From: CAVTLG01 sp963735495
GTDB taxonomy: Bacteria > Chloroflexota > Ktedonobacteria > Ktedonobacterales > Ktedonobacteraceae
NCBI GenBank assembly: GCA_963735495.1
Contig: CAVTLG010000014.1
Coordinates: 1 to 64,000, forward strand
Length of the DNA: 64,000 nt
Direction: 5' to 3'
The translations under genes and the position numbers were made by a program. Under the pieces are notes generated by a model. It saw only the letters and a list, made by a program, of their open reading frames with translations. It was not told where the DNA came from and searched no databases. This document shows, one piece after another, positions 54,744-63,257 of this stretch; position 1 is the stretch's first letter; every line of letters starts with the position of its first letter.

Positions 54744-55148
54744 TTAGCCCTTTTTGCGACCGATAAAGGCCAGTTCGCCCAGAAAGCCCTCCAACGCTTG
54801 CGCGAGATCGTGTAGTTGTGCAGCCTCTACCATCGTGACTTCATGACCGGCATGAGCGACATGGTTGAGCAACTGGACTGTAGGGTGTTTGGATGAAGGT
54901 GTAGCTTCAGTGGGAGTCGCGCCAAGCAGGGAAGCTCGCATCGCGTCAACACTGGCGTTGACCTGCTCTAATTGTGATACATCGATAAAGCTGGGAGGGC
55001 TGGTGTAGTTCTGACTTTGCTTACTTCCGGGTTGACTCGCATCCCATTGGCGTTTCGCTTTTTTGCCAGCGGCGCAATAGCAAAAGCTCGGATTTGTGGA
55101 ATCTGAGTTCAACAGACCGGTGTCATCGCAGAGCGGACAGATGGGCAT
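54744..55148 (-). CDS. Zinc-ribbon hypothetical protein
   Basis: 134 residues. A Cys pair CPLC near the start and CYCAA further on suggest a small zinc site (CPLCDDTG ... PSFCYC). The rest is helical and Gln/Ser-rich. AGAGGAAAC precedes ATG 55148. No named family; possibly a DNA- or RNA-associated accessory. Minus strand, before the Nudix gene in space but transcribed after it. Confidence 0.65.
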   Translation of the reverse strand: MPICPLCDDTGLLNSDSTNPSFCYCAAGKKAKRQWDASQPGSKQSQNYTSPPSFIDVSQLEQVNASVDAMRASLLGATPTEATPSSKHPTVQLLNHVAHAGHEVTMVEAAQLHDLAQALEGFLGELAFIGRKKG

Positions 55149-55198
55149 AAGTTGTTTCCTCTTTCGTCCAAATAAATTGTATGTCACTTATATCATAA

Positions 55199-55663
55199 CT
55201 AAGAGAAGCGCAGTTGACCACTCAAGTAATCTTTGAGCATGTGTTCGCAGTCGAATGCCAGAAGCCCAAAGACCTCGCCCGGCTCGCGCCAGCAGGTTGA
55301 GCCTTCGCCAGAACCGTGTTCGTTCCCACCCACAATCGAGCCTTTATAGGCCAGCGCAACCGCGCGGAAACGAGGATCGCGTCTCACGGCTGAATAGACG
55401 CCAACCATGCCAGTAATCTCGACGCAATAACCGGTCTCTTCCTGTGCCTCGCGTAAGACACATTGTTCCACCGTTTCCCTGTATCGGACAATACCGCCTG
55501 GGATGGTGTAGCCCAGGCCATCTGCGCGATCAATGAGCAAAATCTTGCCTTCTCGCTCAATAATGATGCATGCACTGAGTATAGGGGAGATTTGGCCTAA
55601 CGTGAACAGTGCAATAAGCCGAAATATGCAGCCAGCGAGCAGACCTTTAATCTTCTCTTTCAT
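55199..55663 (-). CDS. Nudix hydrolase
   Basis: 154 residues. The Nudix box is complete: GGIVRYRETVEQCVLREAQEETGY (G-x5-E-x7-REAQEE-x-G). Hydrophobic N-terminus (GLLAGCIFRLIALFTLG) may be a membrane-associated helix. Hydrolyses a nucleoside diphosphate linked to another group; substrate not evident. Starts at 55663, overlapping the end of mrp by 17 bases, so the pair is translated together. Lies on the minus strand after mrp. Confidence 0.88.
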   Translation of the reverse strand: MKEKIKGLLAGCIFRLIALFTLGQISPILSACIIIEREGKILLIDRADGLGYTIPGGIVRYRETVEQCVLREAQEETGYCVEITGMVGVYSAVRRDPRFRAVALAYKGSIVGGNEHGSGEGSTCWREPGEVFGLLAFDCEHMLKDYLSGQLRFS

Positions 55664-56570
55664 CGTCAACAGCTTCTTCCTGTCTTGTCGTATCGTCGGT
55701 TGGAGCGTGAGGCTCTTCCTGCGGCCCATCCGTGCTTGTACGCAGCGTTGCCAGTGCCTGTACCGTTTGCTCCGCAATGTGCGCAAAGGCGAGCGCAACA
55801 GGCGAAGCAGGCATGCTCACGATGACAGGATGTCCTTTGTCACCGCTGATGACCGCTGAAGGATCAAGCGGAATACGTCCTAACAGGTTCGCGTTGTCAA
55901 GTTGCACACGGGATTCCTGACCCGCCGGGAAAATATCGACATGCGTACCGCAGTGCGGACAAAGAAAGCCATCCATGTTTTGTACAACTCCAAGTATCGG
56001 TACTGCCGTATGCTGAAACATCGCCAGCGCCTTAGCCGTATCGATACGCGCAATATCCTGTGGAGTCGTGACCAGTACCGCGCCATCTATGCGCATTTCA
56101 CGACAGAGTGTGGCCTGAGGCTCACTGGTGCCAGGCGGCAGGTCAATAATCAAATAGTCCAGATTGCCCCAGTCCACTGAATAGAGCAATTGACGAATTA
56201 GCAGACCCAGCACATCGGGCATGGGAGCAACAGCCTGCTCCTCGCCGATAAAGAAGCCGACAGACATAATTTTAATGCCATAACGCAGGAGAGGCTTGAG
56301 CTTCTTCTCTTCAGGAATGTTTTTACGCTCAGCCAGTGGGAGTACTGCCTCGGAGCCTTTACTCGCGGCACGCTTGCGCACGCCCAGCATCATCGGTATG
56401 CTTGGACCATAGGCGTCACCGTCGAGCAGACCTACCTGTGCTCCACGCTGTGCCAGCGCGATAGCCAGGTTGACGCTCACGGTCGACTTGCCAACGCCAC
56501 CCTTCCCACTCCCTACCACCAGCAGTGCTCCTGCGTTCGTCAGGCGTTCTTTTTGCGTCCATTGTGCCAT
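55647..56570 (-). CDS. mrp: Mrp/ApbC family P-loop ATPase (Fe-S carrier)
   Basis: 307 residues. The deviant Walker A GSGKGGVGKST, then LLDGDAYGPSIPMML, DLPPGTSEPQ, TTPQDIARIDTAKAL and the cluster-binding CPHC motif (FLCPHCGTH) are present. It lacks the N-terminal MIP18 domain seen in longer relatives. The family delivers iron-sulfur clusters. An acidic tail ends the protein. Overlaps the Nudix gene downstream. Confidence 0.92.
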   Translation of the reverse strand: MAQWTQKERLTNAGALLVVGSGKGGVGKSTVSVNLAIALAQRGAQVGLLDGDAYGPSIPMMLGVRKRAASKGSEAVLPLAERKNIPEEKKLKPLLRYGIKIMSVGFFIGEEQAVAPMPDVLGLLIRQLLYSVDWGNLDYLIIDLPPGTSEPQATLCREMRIDGAVLVTTPQDIARIDTAKALAMFQHTAVPILGVVQNMDGFLCPHCGTHVDIFPAGQESRVQLDNANLLGRIPLDPSAVISGDKGHPVIVSMPASPVALAFAHIAEQTVQALATLRTSTDGPQEEPHAPTDDTTRQEEAVDDERED

Positions 56571-56817
56571 GCTAGCAATCTCACACCTCTTTCAACAGAA
56601 TACTTCGTTGCTATAAGCATATCACATCGCTTTGGCAAGCATACGTGTGAGTTTGGAAAGGGTTTCACCAATCTCTCGACACGCTAAGTCGCTAAAGCTT
56701 TGCCTTCAGTAATAGACGCAACGAGGTTGTTATCTCCGGCTAATGGAAATCAATACGTTGTTGTATGCTGGTAACGGAACATTTGTGTGTTACAAAGTGA
56801 ACGAGAAAGAAGAAGTC

Positions 56818-57177
56818 ATGAAACCAAATGTTGATAAGATACAAGTCATTTTAGGTGGAGTTGTCTTTCTAGGTATTATTGTCTTCGGAGCGTTTTTCCT
56901 CATGGACAAACTTCGTATCGCGAATAGTATCTCTGATGCCACTGTATTTGTATTTGGTATAGCGTGTCTTTACACTGGACTGAGACGTATATCTCAAGCG
57001 AGCAAAGCAGGAGTGAAAATCCTCTGGTACAAACAGCCATGGATCTTGCTCAGCATACTTCTGTTATGCGCTCAAGCAGCACGAGCAATGGTATCTGGGA
57101 GACGGCCTTTATGGAGATGGAGCTACCCTGCATGCAGACTACTACAACAGCTTCGTCATTCAGCCGCTGCTGCTTGA
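56818..57177 (+). pseudogene. Membrane protein gene cut and fused to foreign tail
   Basis: From ATG 56818 the frame encodes two or three helices (VILGGVVFLGIIVFGAFFLM, ISDATVFVFGIACLYTGL, PWILLSILLL). After about 57058 the DNA belongs to a DUF2264 fragment read in another frame, so the tail (QAARAMVSGRRPLWRW...) is meaningless. The original C-terminus is lost; the gene is a hybrid. Confidence 0.5.
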
Positions 57178-57256
57178 CATTATTGAGGCTGTAGGCGATC
57201 AGTATCCAGATTGGCGCGAACTGCAAGAAGCTATAGTAAAAAGAGCGCAACGCTAG
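57065..57256 (+). pseudogene. C-terminal fragment of DUF2264 protein
   Basis: Frame of 63 codons YALKQHEQWYLGDGLYGDG, then ATLHADYYNSFVIQPLLLDIIEAV..., the hallmark C-terminal region of DUF2264 (putative heparinase-like glycan lyases). The other about 85 percent of the gene is missing. Its stop (57254-57256) touches the palindromic repeat copy 6, a possible cause of the deletion. Confidence 0.7.
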
Positions 57257-57375
57257 GTTCTCCATCCTTGAGGGGGAACCTGGGTAGGGGCGTCACCTCG
57301 CGTGCGCCCTGGGGCGGTCGCCAGGACACGCCCCTACCCCATTTCCCAACGTTTCCCCTGGAAGGATGGAGAGCC
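57257..57375. repeat. Dispersed palindromic repeat with both outer arms, copy 6
   Basis: The most complete copy: outer arm GGTTCTCCATCCTTGAGG, inner GGGTAGGGGCG paired with CGCCCCTACCCC, then TTTCCCCTGGAAGGATGG and GAGAGCC. Shows the element is two nested palindromes, about 119 bases. Confidence 0.9.
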
Positions 57376-57708
57376 ACAGGACAACGCAGCTAGACAACGC
57401 TGACTCCTTGCATTACACTATTGATAGCACAGCAATTTTTCTGGCATTCTATCCAGGATGATCCTCATGACAACGCCGCTTGCATGAGAGCAATGCCAGG
57501 CGGTAAAGCGCCACCTCGTCGCGTTATGAGCGCAAAGAAAGGACGGATATCTTACTGAACCAGAAGTTGGCCTTGATCACTTGCGGCATGTCGCCCAGGA
57601 TCTCATCGGATCAGAGCCAATTCCCTGGTATCTCAGTTATCGAGTGAGAATAGGAGTCAAGTAGACTCCACATTTTGTCCCATTCTACAGCCACACAGGA
57701 GTCTCTCG
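57376..57708. other. Intergenic region with gene remains
   Basis: No intact gene. At 57545-57664 a 39-codon open stretch (GYLTEPEVGLDHLRHVAQD, then LIGSEPIPWYLSYRVRIGVK) looks like the end of a lost protein, unidentified. Confidence 0.4.
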
Positions 57709-58509
57709 ATGTATCGTCTACTCGCGCTGGACCTCGATGGAACGTTACTGACGCCACAGCATACGATTACGGCCCGCACCTATCGCGCTTTAGAGCAGGT
57801 GGTAGCTGCCGGTCTTACCCTGGTGATCGCTACTGGACAGACTCGCAGCGTCTTGCAAGCCGTCTGTGCCGATCTGCCGCTGCGGGGTCCGCAAATTATG
57901 TACAATGGAGCGCTGATAGCTGATATACAGACCGGTTCTGTCTTGCATGAACAACTTGTCCCCCCAGACTCTATCTTAGATGCGCTGGACATGTTGCGCG
58001 ATTTGCAGCTTTATCGCGCTTATCACACGCATCAGCACGTTTATGCGGATCAGGATACGCCAAATGCGCGCAACTGGTACCGACCTCCAGTTCCGCCGAC
58101 CATAGAGATTCCCGATGTGGCAAGTATCTATCCACAGCCCTGTCTGAAGCTGGCTGCGGTGGGCTCTGAGACGACTATCCGCGAGAAACGAGCGGCATTG
58201 GAGCAGCGTTTTGCTGGACAACTCTACGTGACCCAATCAGCACGTGATCTGCTAGAACTGCTACACCCAGCTGTTTCCAAAGGGCACGCGCTCACGATTC
58301 TGGCGCAGATGCTGGGGATCGCTGCTGATGAGATTGTGGCGTGCGGTGATAACCATAATGATATTGGCATGTTGCGCTTTGCTGGACTCGGTATCGCCAT
58401 GGGCAATGCTCATGATGAGGTGAAAGCTGCCGCCGATTTTGTCACACTGAGCAACGCGGAAGATGGCGTTGCAGCAGCAATCGAGCAACTAATACTCAGT
58501 CGTCGTTAA
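57709..58509 (+). CDS. Cof-type HAD hydrolase
   Basis: 266-residue HAD phosphatase of the Cof/YidA type. Motif I DLDGTLL (Asp8 nucleophile, Asp10), motif II IATGQT, motif III Lys in VSKGHAL, motif IV GDNHNDIGMLRFAG. The cap domain is the C2B type. Substrates are sugar phosphates or similar. Its end overlaps the convergent DDN-type gene by 21 bases. Confidence 0.9.
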   Translation: MYRLLALDLDGTLLTPQHTITARTYRALEQVVAAGLTLVIATGQTRSVLQAVCADLPLRGPQIMYNGALIADIQTGSVLHEQLVPPDSILDALDMLRDLQLYRAYHTHQHVYADQDTPNARNWYRPPVPPTIEIPDVASIYPQPCLKLAAVGSETTIREKRAALEQRFAGQLYVTQSARDLLELLHPAVSKGHALTILAQMLGIAADEIVACGDNHNDIGMLRFAGLGIAMGNAHDEVKAAADFVTLSNAEDGVAAAIEQLILSRR

Positions 58510-58878
58510 TCTCACAAAGTGCTGCGTGCCCAGCCTTCCCAGGACCAGCCTGAAAAATGGAGGAAACGCCTGCAATGCCGTTTCCTTCGCCATCGCTTCC
58601 GGCTGCTTGATCGTATATGCTTTCCTATGCCAGAGCAGTGTACCATGTCCAGTCGCCAGCAGGTTGCGATACCAATCTACCTCTGGTCCATACGTTAACG
58701 CGATCACAAAATTGTCGCCCATTGGTTCAACCATGATCGGGGTCTCATACTGCTTCCCGCTACGACGACCAATGTGACGTATGAGCGCGAACGGGCCGTG
58801 GGAGAAGCTCGCGAAGCCGCGTGTTATCCGATTGGTGACATACTTATTAAAGGTACGTATGCGCTTGTGAGGCATCAT
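58489..58878 (-). CDS. DDN-type deazaflavin/F420-dependent oxidoreductase family
   Basis: 129 residues, small split-barrel fold. HIGRRSGKQYETPIMVEPMGDNFVIALTYGPEVDWYRNLLATG is the family signature (GRRSG...; W-x-x-NL). Relatives bind F420 or another flavin and reduce quinones or nitro groups; cofactor use is inferred. ATG 58878 follows AGGAGGAC. Convergent overlap with the HAD gene. Confidence 0.88.
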   Translation of the reverse strand: MMPHKRIRTFNKYVTNRITRGFASFSHGPFALIRHIGRRSGKQYETPIMVEPMGDNFVIALTYGPEVDWYRNLLATGHGTLLWHRKAYTIKQPEAMAKETALQAFPPFFRLVLGRLGTQHFVRLTTTEY

Positions 58879-58924
58879 GTCCTCCTGAAAAACAGCTATG
58901 AAACAGCCATTCTAGCGTCAATGC

Positions 58925-59054
58925 TCATGGCATAACCTCGACGCTAGCATCGACACGGTCAAGTAAATGCGATGGGCATCCTTCCCTGCGAAAATAAGGT
59001 TGGATATAGTATACACCAGCAATCCGCTTATCGTGAGTCAGCGCGAGATAGGCA
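58925..59054 (-). pseudogene. Coding remnant
   Basis: Stop-bounded stretch GAYLALTHDKRIAGVYYIQPYF followed by PSHLLDRVDASVEVMP; alternating strand pattern resembles part of a GNAT or similar domain. No start. Likely a gene fossil. Confidence 0.3.
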
Positions 59055-59170
59055 CCCTAAAGACCGTGCGTATAGCCAGGTATAGGCATTATGGCGTGCT
59101 ATAATGAGTAAGTGAACAAGCAGTAAACAAACAGCTTATAGAGCGATAATTTATGCCATTGAGGGAGAGC

Positions 59171-59665
59171 ATGACGAAAACAGACCATTGTCCAGGACTG
59201 GAACGCGGGCAAATTATTCCGGCTTTCACACTGCCAGGAGCTGACGGTATTCCGCATAGCCCCTGGGACTACAAACAACGCACGCATCTGCTTTTACTCT
59301 TTACGTCAGGCGTCACAACGAACGCGGGTCGTATGCTGTTGCGCACCTTCGCAGAACGTTATGCCGACTTTCGCGAAGAGCAGTGCGCCATGCTGGCAAT
59401 CACATCTGATCCTGTCATTGTCAATACGGAGGCTTTAGAAACGCTGCGTATCCCCTTTCCACTCGTGTCCGATGTCCAGGGCAGCGTCATCGCGCGCTAT
59501 ACTCATTGGGATGATACGATGCACACGCTTACACCTGTCTGCGTCCTCGCTGACCGCTATGGCGCTTTCTATGCGCACTGGACGGCAGAGCAGGGGGTAA
59601 CCTCATCCTCTCTAACTGATATGTTGGAGACGCTACAATATCTCAACAGATTGTGCACACCATAG
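59171..59665 (+). CDS. Peroxiredoxin-like thioredoxin-fold protein lacking the catalytic Cys
   Basis: 164 residues of the AhpC/TSA fold: GQIIPAFTLPGADG, HLLLLFTSGVTTNAGRMLLRTFAERYADFREEQCAMLAITSDP, FPLVSDVQGSVIARY. The peroxidatic loop, normally P-x-x-x-T/S-x-x-C, reads TSGVTTNAGRM with no Cys, so peroxidase activity is not expected. ATG 59171 is favoured; ATG 59153 is possible. Role unknown, maybe binding or sensing. Confidence 0.8.
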   Translation: MTKTDHCPGLERGQIIPAFTLPGADGIPHSPWDYKQRTHLLLLFTSGVTTNAGRMLLRTFAERYADFREEQCAMLAITSDPVIVNTEALETLRIPFPLVSDVQGSVIARYTHWDDTMHTLTPVCVLADRYGAFYAHWTAEQGVTSSSLTDMLETLQYLNRLCTP

Positions 59666-59874
59666 TTTATGGCAGTCCCTGCAAGCTGATCGTGAAAGAA
59701 CGTAGCTTCCTGTCGCTCCTCTTCAGGAAGAAGGTATCATACACAACCCTGAGAGGGCAAGGGAAGATACAGTAGATTTATAGTGCGCATGTATTTTATA
59801 TGCCATCCATACTGTGCAATAGCTGGACCACTTATTTAGCAACCGAAATTCTGACAATCAACGAGAGGATCATC

Positions 59875-61113
59875 ATGACAGAACAGGACGTTACATCCCC
59901 CTCATCTTCCTGGGATATTGAGACGCTATTAGTCCACAGTGGGCGTTCCCAGCAAGCAAAAATCAGCGGTGGTACCCCGACTGTACGACCGATTTTTGCC
60001 AGCACGACGTACATACACGAGAGTGTAGAGGATCTCGACCAGGCTTTCAGCGGCACAACAACTGACGGCACGCAGGCGTTTGTATATGCGCGTCAGGCCA
60101 ATCCGAATGCCTGTGCACTTGAGGATGCCATCGCGCGGGTTGAAGGTGGTGTGGGTGCACTGGCTTGCGGTTCAGGTATGGCGGCGATACATGTTGCTCT
60201 GCTGGCTGCTGGCCTGACAACGGGAGCGAAGATAGTGGCTTCGCGGGATCTCTATGGTCCTACGATTACGTTATTGCGTAAATTGTTTGCACCTATCGGG
60301 GCTGAACTGCTCTTAACCGATTTTTGTCAGCCGGAAGCCATTGAACTGATACGCACGGAACAACCAGATGTGGTCTATGTAGAAACCGTCTCCAATCCTC
60401 TCGTCAAGGTCGTGGACCTGGATGCTGTGAGCGCGGTTGCCCACGAAGTCGGCGCAGTGACCATTGTGGATAGTACCTTTACTCCTCCATGCCTCATCAG
60501 GCCGCTTGAGCATGGCTTTGACCTGGTGGTACATAGCGCGACGAAGTACATTAGCGGGCATGGAGATAGTACGGGAGGACTGGTGATCAGCGCACAGAAT
60601 GCGCTACTGGATCAGTTGCGCAGCTATCATATTCTCCTGGGAGCTACGCTCAGTCCTTTTGAGTCGCATCTGATGGTGCGTGGCTTGCGTACTTTAGCGC
60701 TGCGTATGGAACGGCATAGCAGTAATGCCCAGCGCGTCGCACACTTCCTGCAACAACATCCAGCTATCGAGCGTGTTCACTATCCAGGCTTGCGTGACCA
60801 TCCACAGCACGCGCTCGCCAGCAGGTTGATGCATAAAGAGCAATTTGGCGGCTTACTCTCCTTTGAACTCAAAGAGCAGACGCGTGAGGCCGCATTCCGC
60901 TTTATGGATAGTCTACGCCTCTGTCTGCCGGCAACCTCACTCGGCGATGTATTCTCGCTTGTTAGCTATCCAGCAGTATCGTCGCATCGCACACTCGATG
61001 TGGCAGAGCGGCAGAGTATGGGTATTACCGAAGGTTGCATTCGCTTATCAGTGGGTATTGAGCAGGTTGAGGACATCTTGCAGGATCTGGATCAGGCTCT
61101 GAAGCGTCCATAA
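59875..61113 (+). CDS. Cystathionine gamma-synthase/lyase family PLP enzyme
   Basis: 412-residue trans-sulfuration enzyme. ETLLVHSGRS, PIFASTTYIHES, YARQANPNACALEDAIARVEGG, the PLP lysine in VHSATKYISGHGDSTGG and the C-terminal SHRTLDVAERQSMGITEGCIRLSVGIE are all classical. Could act as cystathionine gamma-synthase, gamma-lyase or O-acetylhomoserine-type enzyme; sequence alone does not decide. ATG 59875 follows GAGAGGATC. No SAM riboswitch was recognised upstream. Confidence 0.92.
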   Translation: MTEQDVTSPSSSWDIETLLVHSGRSQQAKISGGTPTVRPIFASTTYIHESVEDLDQAFSGTTTDGTQAFVYARQANPNACALEDAIARVEGGVGALACGSGMAAIHVALLAAGLTTGAKIVASRDLYGPTITLLRKLFAPIGAELLLTDFCQPEAIELIRTEQPDVVYVETVSNPLVKVVDLDAVSAVAHEVGAVTIVDSTFTPPCLIRPLEHGFDLVVHSATKYISGHGDSTGGLVISAQNALLDQLRSYHILLGATLSPFESHLMVRGLRTLALRMERHSSNAQRVAHFLQQHPAIERVHYPGLRDHPQHALASRLMHKEQFGGLLSFELKEQTREAAFRFMDSLRLCLPATSLGDVFSLVSYPAVSSHRTLDVAERQSMGITEGCIRLSVGIEQVEDILQDLDQALKRP

Positions 61114-61203
61114 ACAACCTTTCTCCTGTTGTCGTGCGGCCACCTGCACGCGATCATATAAAGATAGCGTATGCGTGCTGTGGCCGTCACCATATCAGGC
61201 AGG

Positions 61204-62205
61204 CTACTTCGTATGCCTGATATATTTGCCGGGTATCATATCGCTGGCCTCACCACCGGCAGACGCAGACATCACGCGGAGCAGATCGGTCTCGGGATCG
61301 ATAACCATATCGTTGATAACGGAACGTACGCCGGGGAAATCGCGTGCGATGGCCTCAGCAGCTGCACTCTGTTGTGCGTTATGGACAGCACCGCTCAGGC
61401 GTACCACACCCAGTCGCGGATAGACACCAATCGGTAGATCACGTGTACGAGGATCTCGCCCTAAGGCCATAGCCAGGTCACTTGCCAATGTATCATCACC
61501 AACCAGCTGATTCACAACGTCTGACAGACCTTGTATGCCCAGTACCTGATCCTGGGCGATGTCGCCACGCAACGAACTAGAAATGTTGCCTTCCAGATAG
61601 AGAACACTATCCCGTACATGAATGGATATGCCGGGTAGATCTATATGCAAAGGCGTGAACGCAAATAAGATATCCTCGACCTCGCGCTGCAATTCAGCAT
61701 CAGGACGATAGGGTGGCAGCGTCTGTAGGGTTGCTTCAGGGAGCGAAATGCTGATTTGCCCCACGTCGATGTGTGTGATGGTCTCCTCACGCAGGAGCGT
61801 ATCCTGGTTGGGACGCAGATGATGTGCCACGATGTAGGCAATTTCAGTGCTCTTCGGCTGCACTGCAACCAGCAATAACGTCCCTTTTGCCGGCGTATCG
61901 GTATTTTTCACCACACTATGCGCATCCAGCAATATGCCACTTGGTGCAACTGTGCTGGCGGCAGCGAGTTCTGCGCGGGTAATGTTCAACGTAATACCAT
62001 CATCCGTCGCAGTCACGATAGCACTATAGGGCAAAAAGACCGTCTTGCCAAAGAGACGACCGGATTTTGAGCCGATATACGTGATACGGCGAGCAGTTGC
62101 GTCAATACCAATATGGGTCAAAGCGCCATCCTCACCATCGGTGCAGGATAGCTTGCTTCCAAAATGAAATTTTTGTGCTTCAGAAAGTAATGGCGGTTTT
62201 TCCAT
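61204..62205 (-). CDS. BON-domain protein with PRC-barrel-like start
   Basis: 333 residues. The first 65 residues resemble a PRC-barrel (KLSCTDGEDGALTHIGIDATARRITYIGSKSGRLFGKTVFLP). Two BON domains follow (ISIHVRDSVLYLEGNISSSLRGD...LGIQGLSDVVNQLV and IGVYPRLGVVRLSGAVHNAQQSAAAEAIARDFPGVRSVINDMVI). BON domains bind phospholipid membranes or proteins. No signal peptide, so likely cytoplasmic or membrane-peripheral. Stress or storage-associated roles are known in relatives. Confidence 0.85.
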   Translation of the reverse strand: MEKPPLLSEAQKFHFGSKLSCTDGEDGALTHIGIDATARRITYIGSKSGRLFGKTVFLPYSAIVTATDDGITLNITRAELAAASTVAPSGILLDAHSVVKNTDTPAKGTLLLVAVQPKSTEIAYIVAHHLRPNQDTLLREETITHIDVGQISISLPEATLQTLPPYRPDAELQREVEDILFAFTPLHIDLPGISIHVRDSVLYLEGNISSSLRGDIAQDQVLGIQGLSDVVNQLVGDDTLASDLAMALGRDPRTRDLPIGVYPRLGVVRLSGAVHNAQQSAAAEAIARDFPGVRSVINDMVIDPETDLLRVMSASAGGEASDMIPGKYIRHTK

Positions 62206-62319
62206 CTATAAATCCAGTCCTCATCGCAAAATAATGCATGGATATAGCTGCTCAACAGACTATATCCCACTAAAAAGAGTGTAGCACTTTCTGCTAATGG
62301 ATGACAAGAGACGCGAAGA

Positions 62320-62940
62320 TCAAGGTCCAGGATAAGGGTTTTTTACTGTCGCTGCTGTTGCTGGTGATGCATGCGTCTGCTGCCACCGTTGCCATAGAGT
62401 GCGAATAAGGTACGGCACGAGGCACAAAAAAGCGATCACGAAGAGAATGACGATGGCGATCATCACGTGAGGAAGGAATAGAGAGAGCAAGATGCTGAAG
62501 ACGACGATGCAATCTTCGCCGATGCTAAGTACCACATTCAAAAGGCCGCCAGTCGTCGCAGTGGAGGCCACACGCGTTGTCGCTTTTGTGACGTGTGTCA
62601 GCGTCGCAATGCCGCCGCCAAGCACAAGCGTCAACGGTAATGCGATACCGGTGACGTGGCTGCTGGCTGCAGCTGCCACCATCGCGCCGGTAATCGGGCG
62701 AATGACGGTGTGAATGGTGTCCCATATATGATCGACGACCGGTATTTTATCCGCAAAGAAATCAGCGAACGTTAGGATAATCAGCACGACGATGCACCAG
62801 GGCTGGGTGATAAAGGCGAGATGAGCATTGATGCTGAAATTATCCGGCCATAAGCGCGCCGCAATCGCCAGGGCCAGTAATGGTAGATAGGCATTGATAC
62901 CAGATGAGAAGGCCAGGCCATAAGCTGTACCGAGATCCAT
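62320..62940 (-). CDS. DUF4126 membrane protein
   Basis: 206 residues with about five helices. AYGLAFSSGINAYLPLLALAIAARL and DKIPVVDHIWDTIHTVIRPITGAMVAAAA are the hallmark of DUF4126. Function of the family is unknown. Alone on the minus strand between the BON gene and the repeat at 63064. Confidence 0.9.
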   Translation of the reverse strand: MDLGTAYGLAFSSGINAYLPLLALAIAARLWPDNFSINAHLAFITQPWCIVVLIILTFADFFADKIPVVDHIWDTIHTVIRPITGAMVAAAASSHVTGIALPLTLVLGGGIATLTHVTKATTRVASTATTGGLLNVVLSIGEDCIVVFSILLSLFLPHVMIAIVILFVIAFLCLVPYLIRTLWQRWQQTHASPATAATVKNPYPGP

Positions 62941-63063
62941 AAAATTGCTCCGCTTCTATTGAGAGAGAAAAAACGTGTCCTTGCATATATATACGTTGCA
63001 TACACCTTGATAGACGTCGCCGTGTTACTCATCTCAAATATAACTTCAGATACGGTGTAATCT

Positions 63064-63187
63064 CGCGTAGGGGCCGAGCGAAGACCTTTTTTGGCATCTG
63101 GTCGGCGACGTGGAAACGGGGAAAAAAGGTCTTTGCGTCCCTGGTGGCAGCCCACCCCAGACAACCGCAAGGGATGGTCCCTACGCG
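63064..63187. repeat. Second palindromic repeat family
   Basis: CGCGTAGGG (63064-63072) and CCCTACGCG (63179-63187) at the ends, with GACCTTTTTT and AAAAAAGGTC paired inside. Differs from copies 1-6 in core; a related GGGATTGTCCCTACG piece occurs near 16519. Confidence 0.65.
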
Positions 63188-63257
63188 AAAGGCTCATGCT
63201 CGACCTGCGTAGTGATCTCAAATAAGGGCGTTGCTATTTAGCGTTTTTCTCGTGCCA

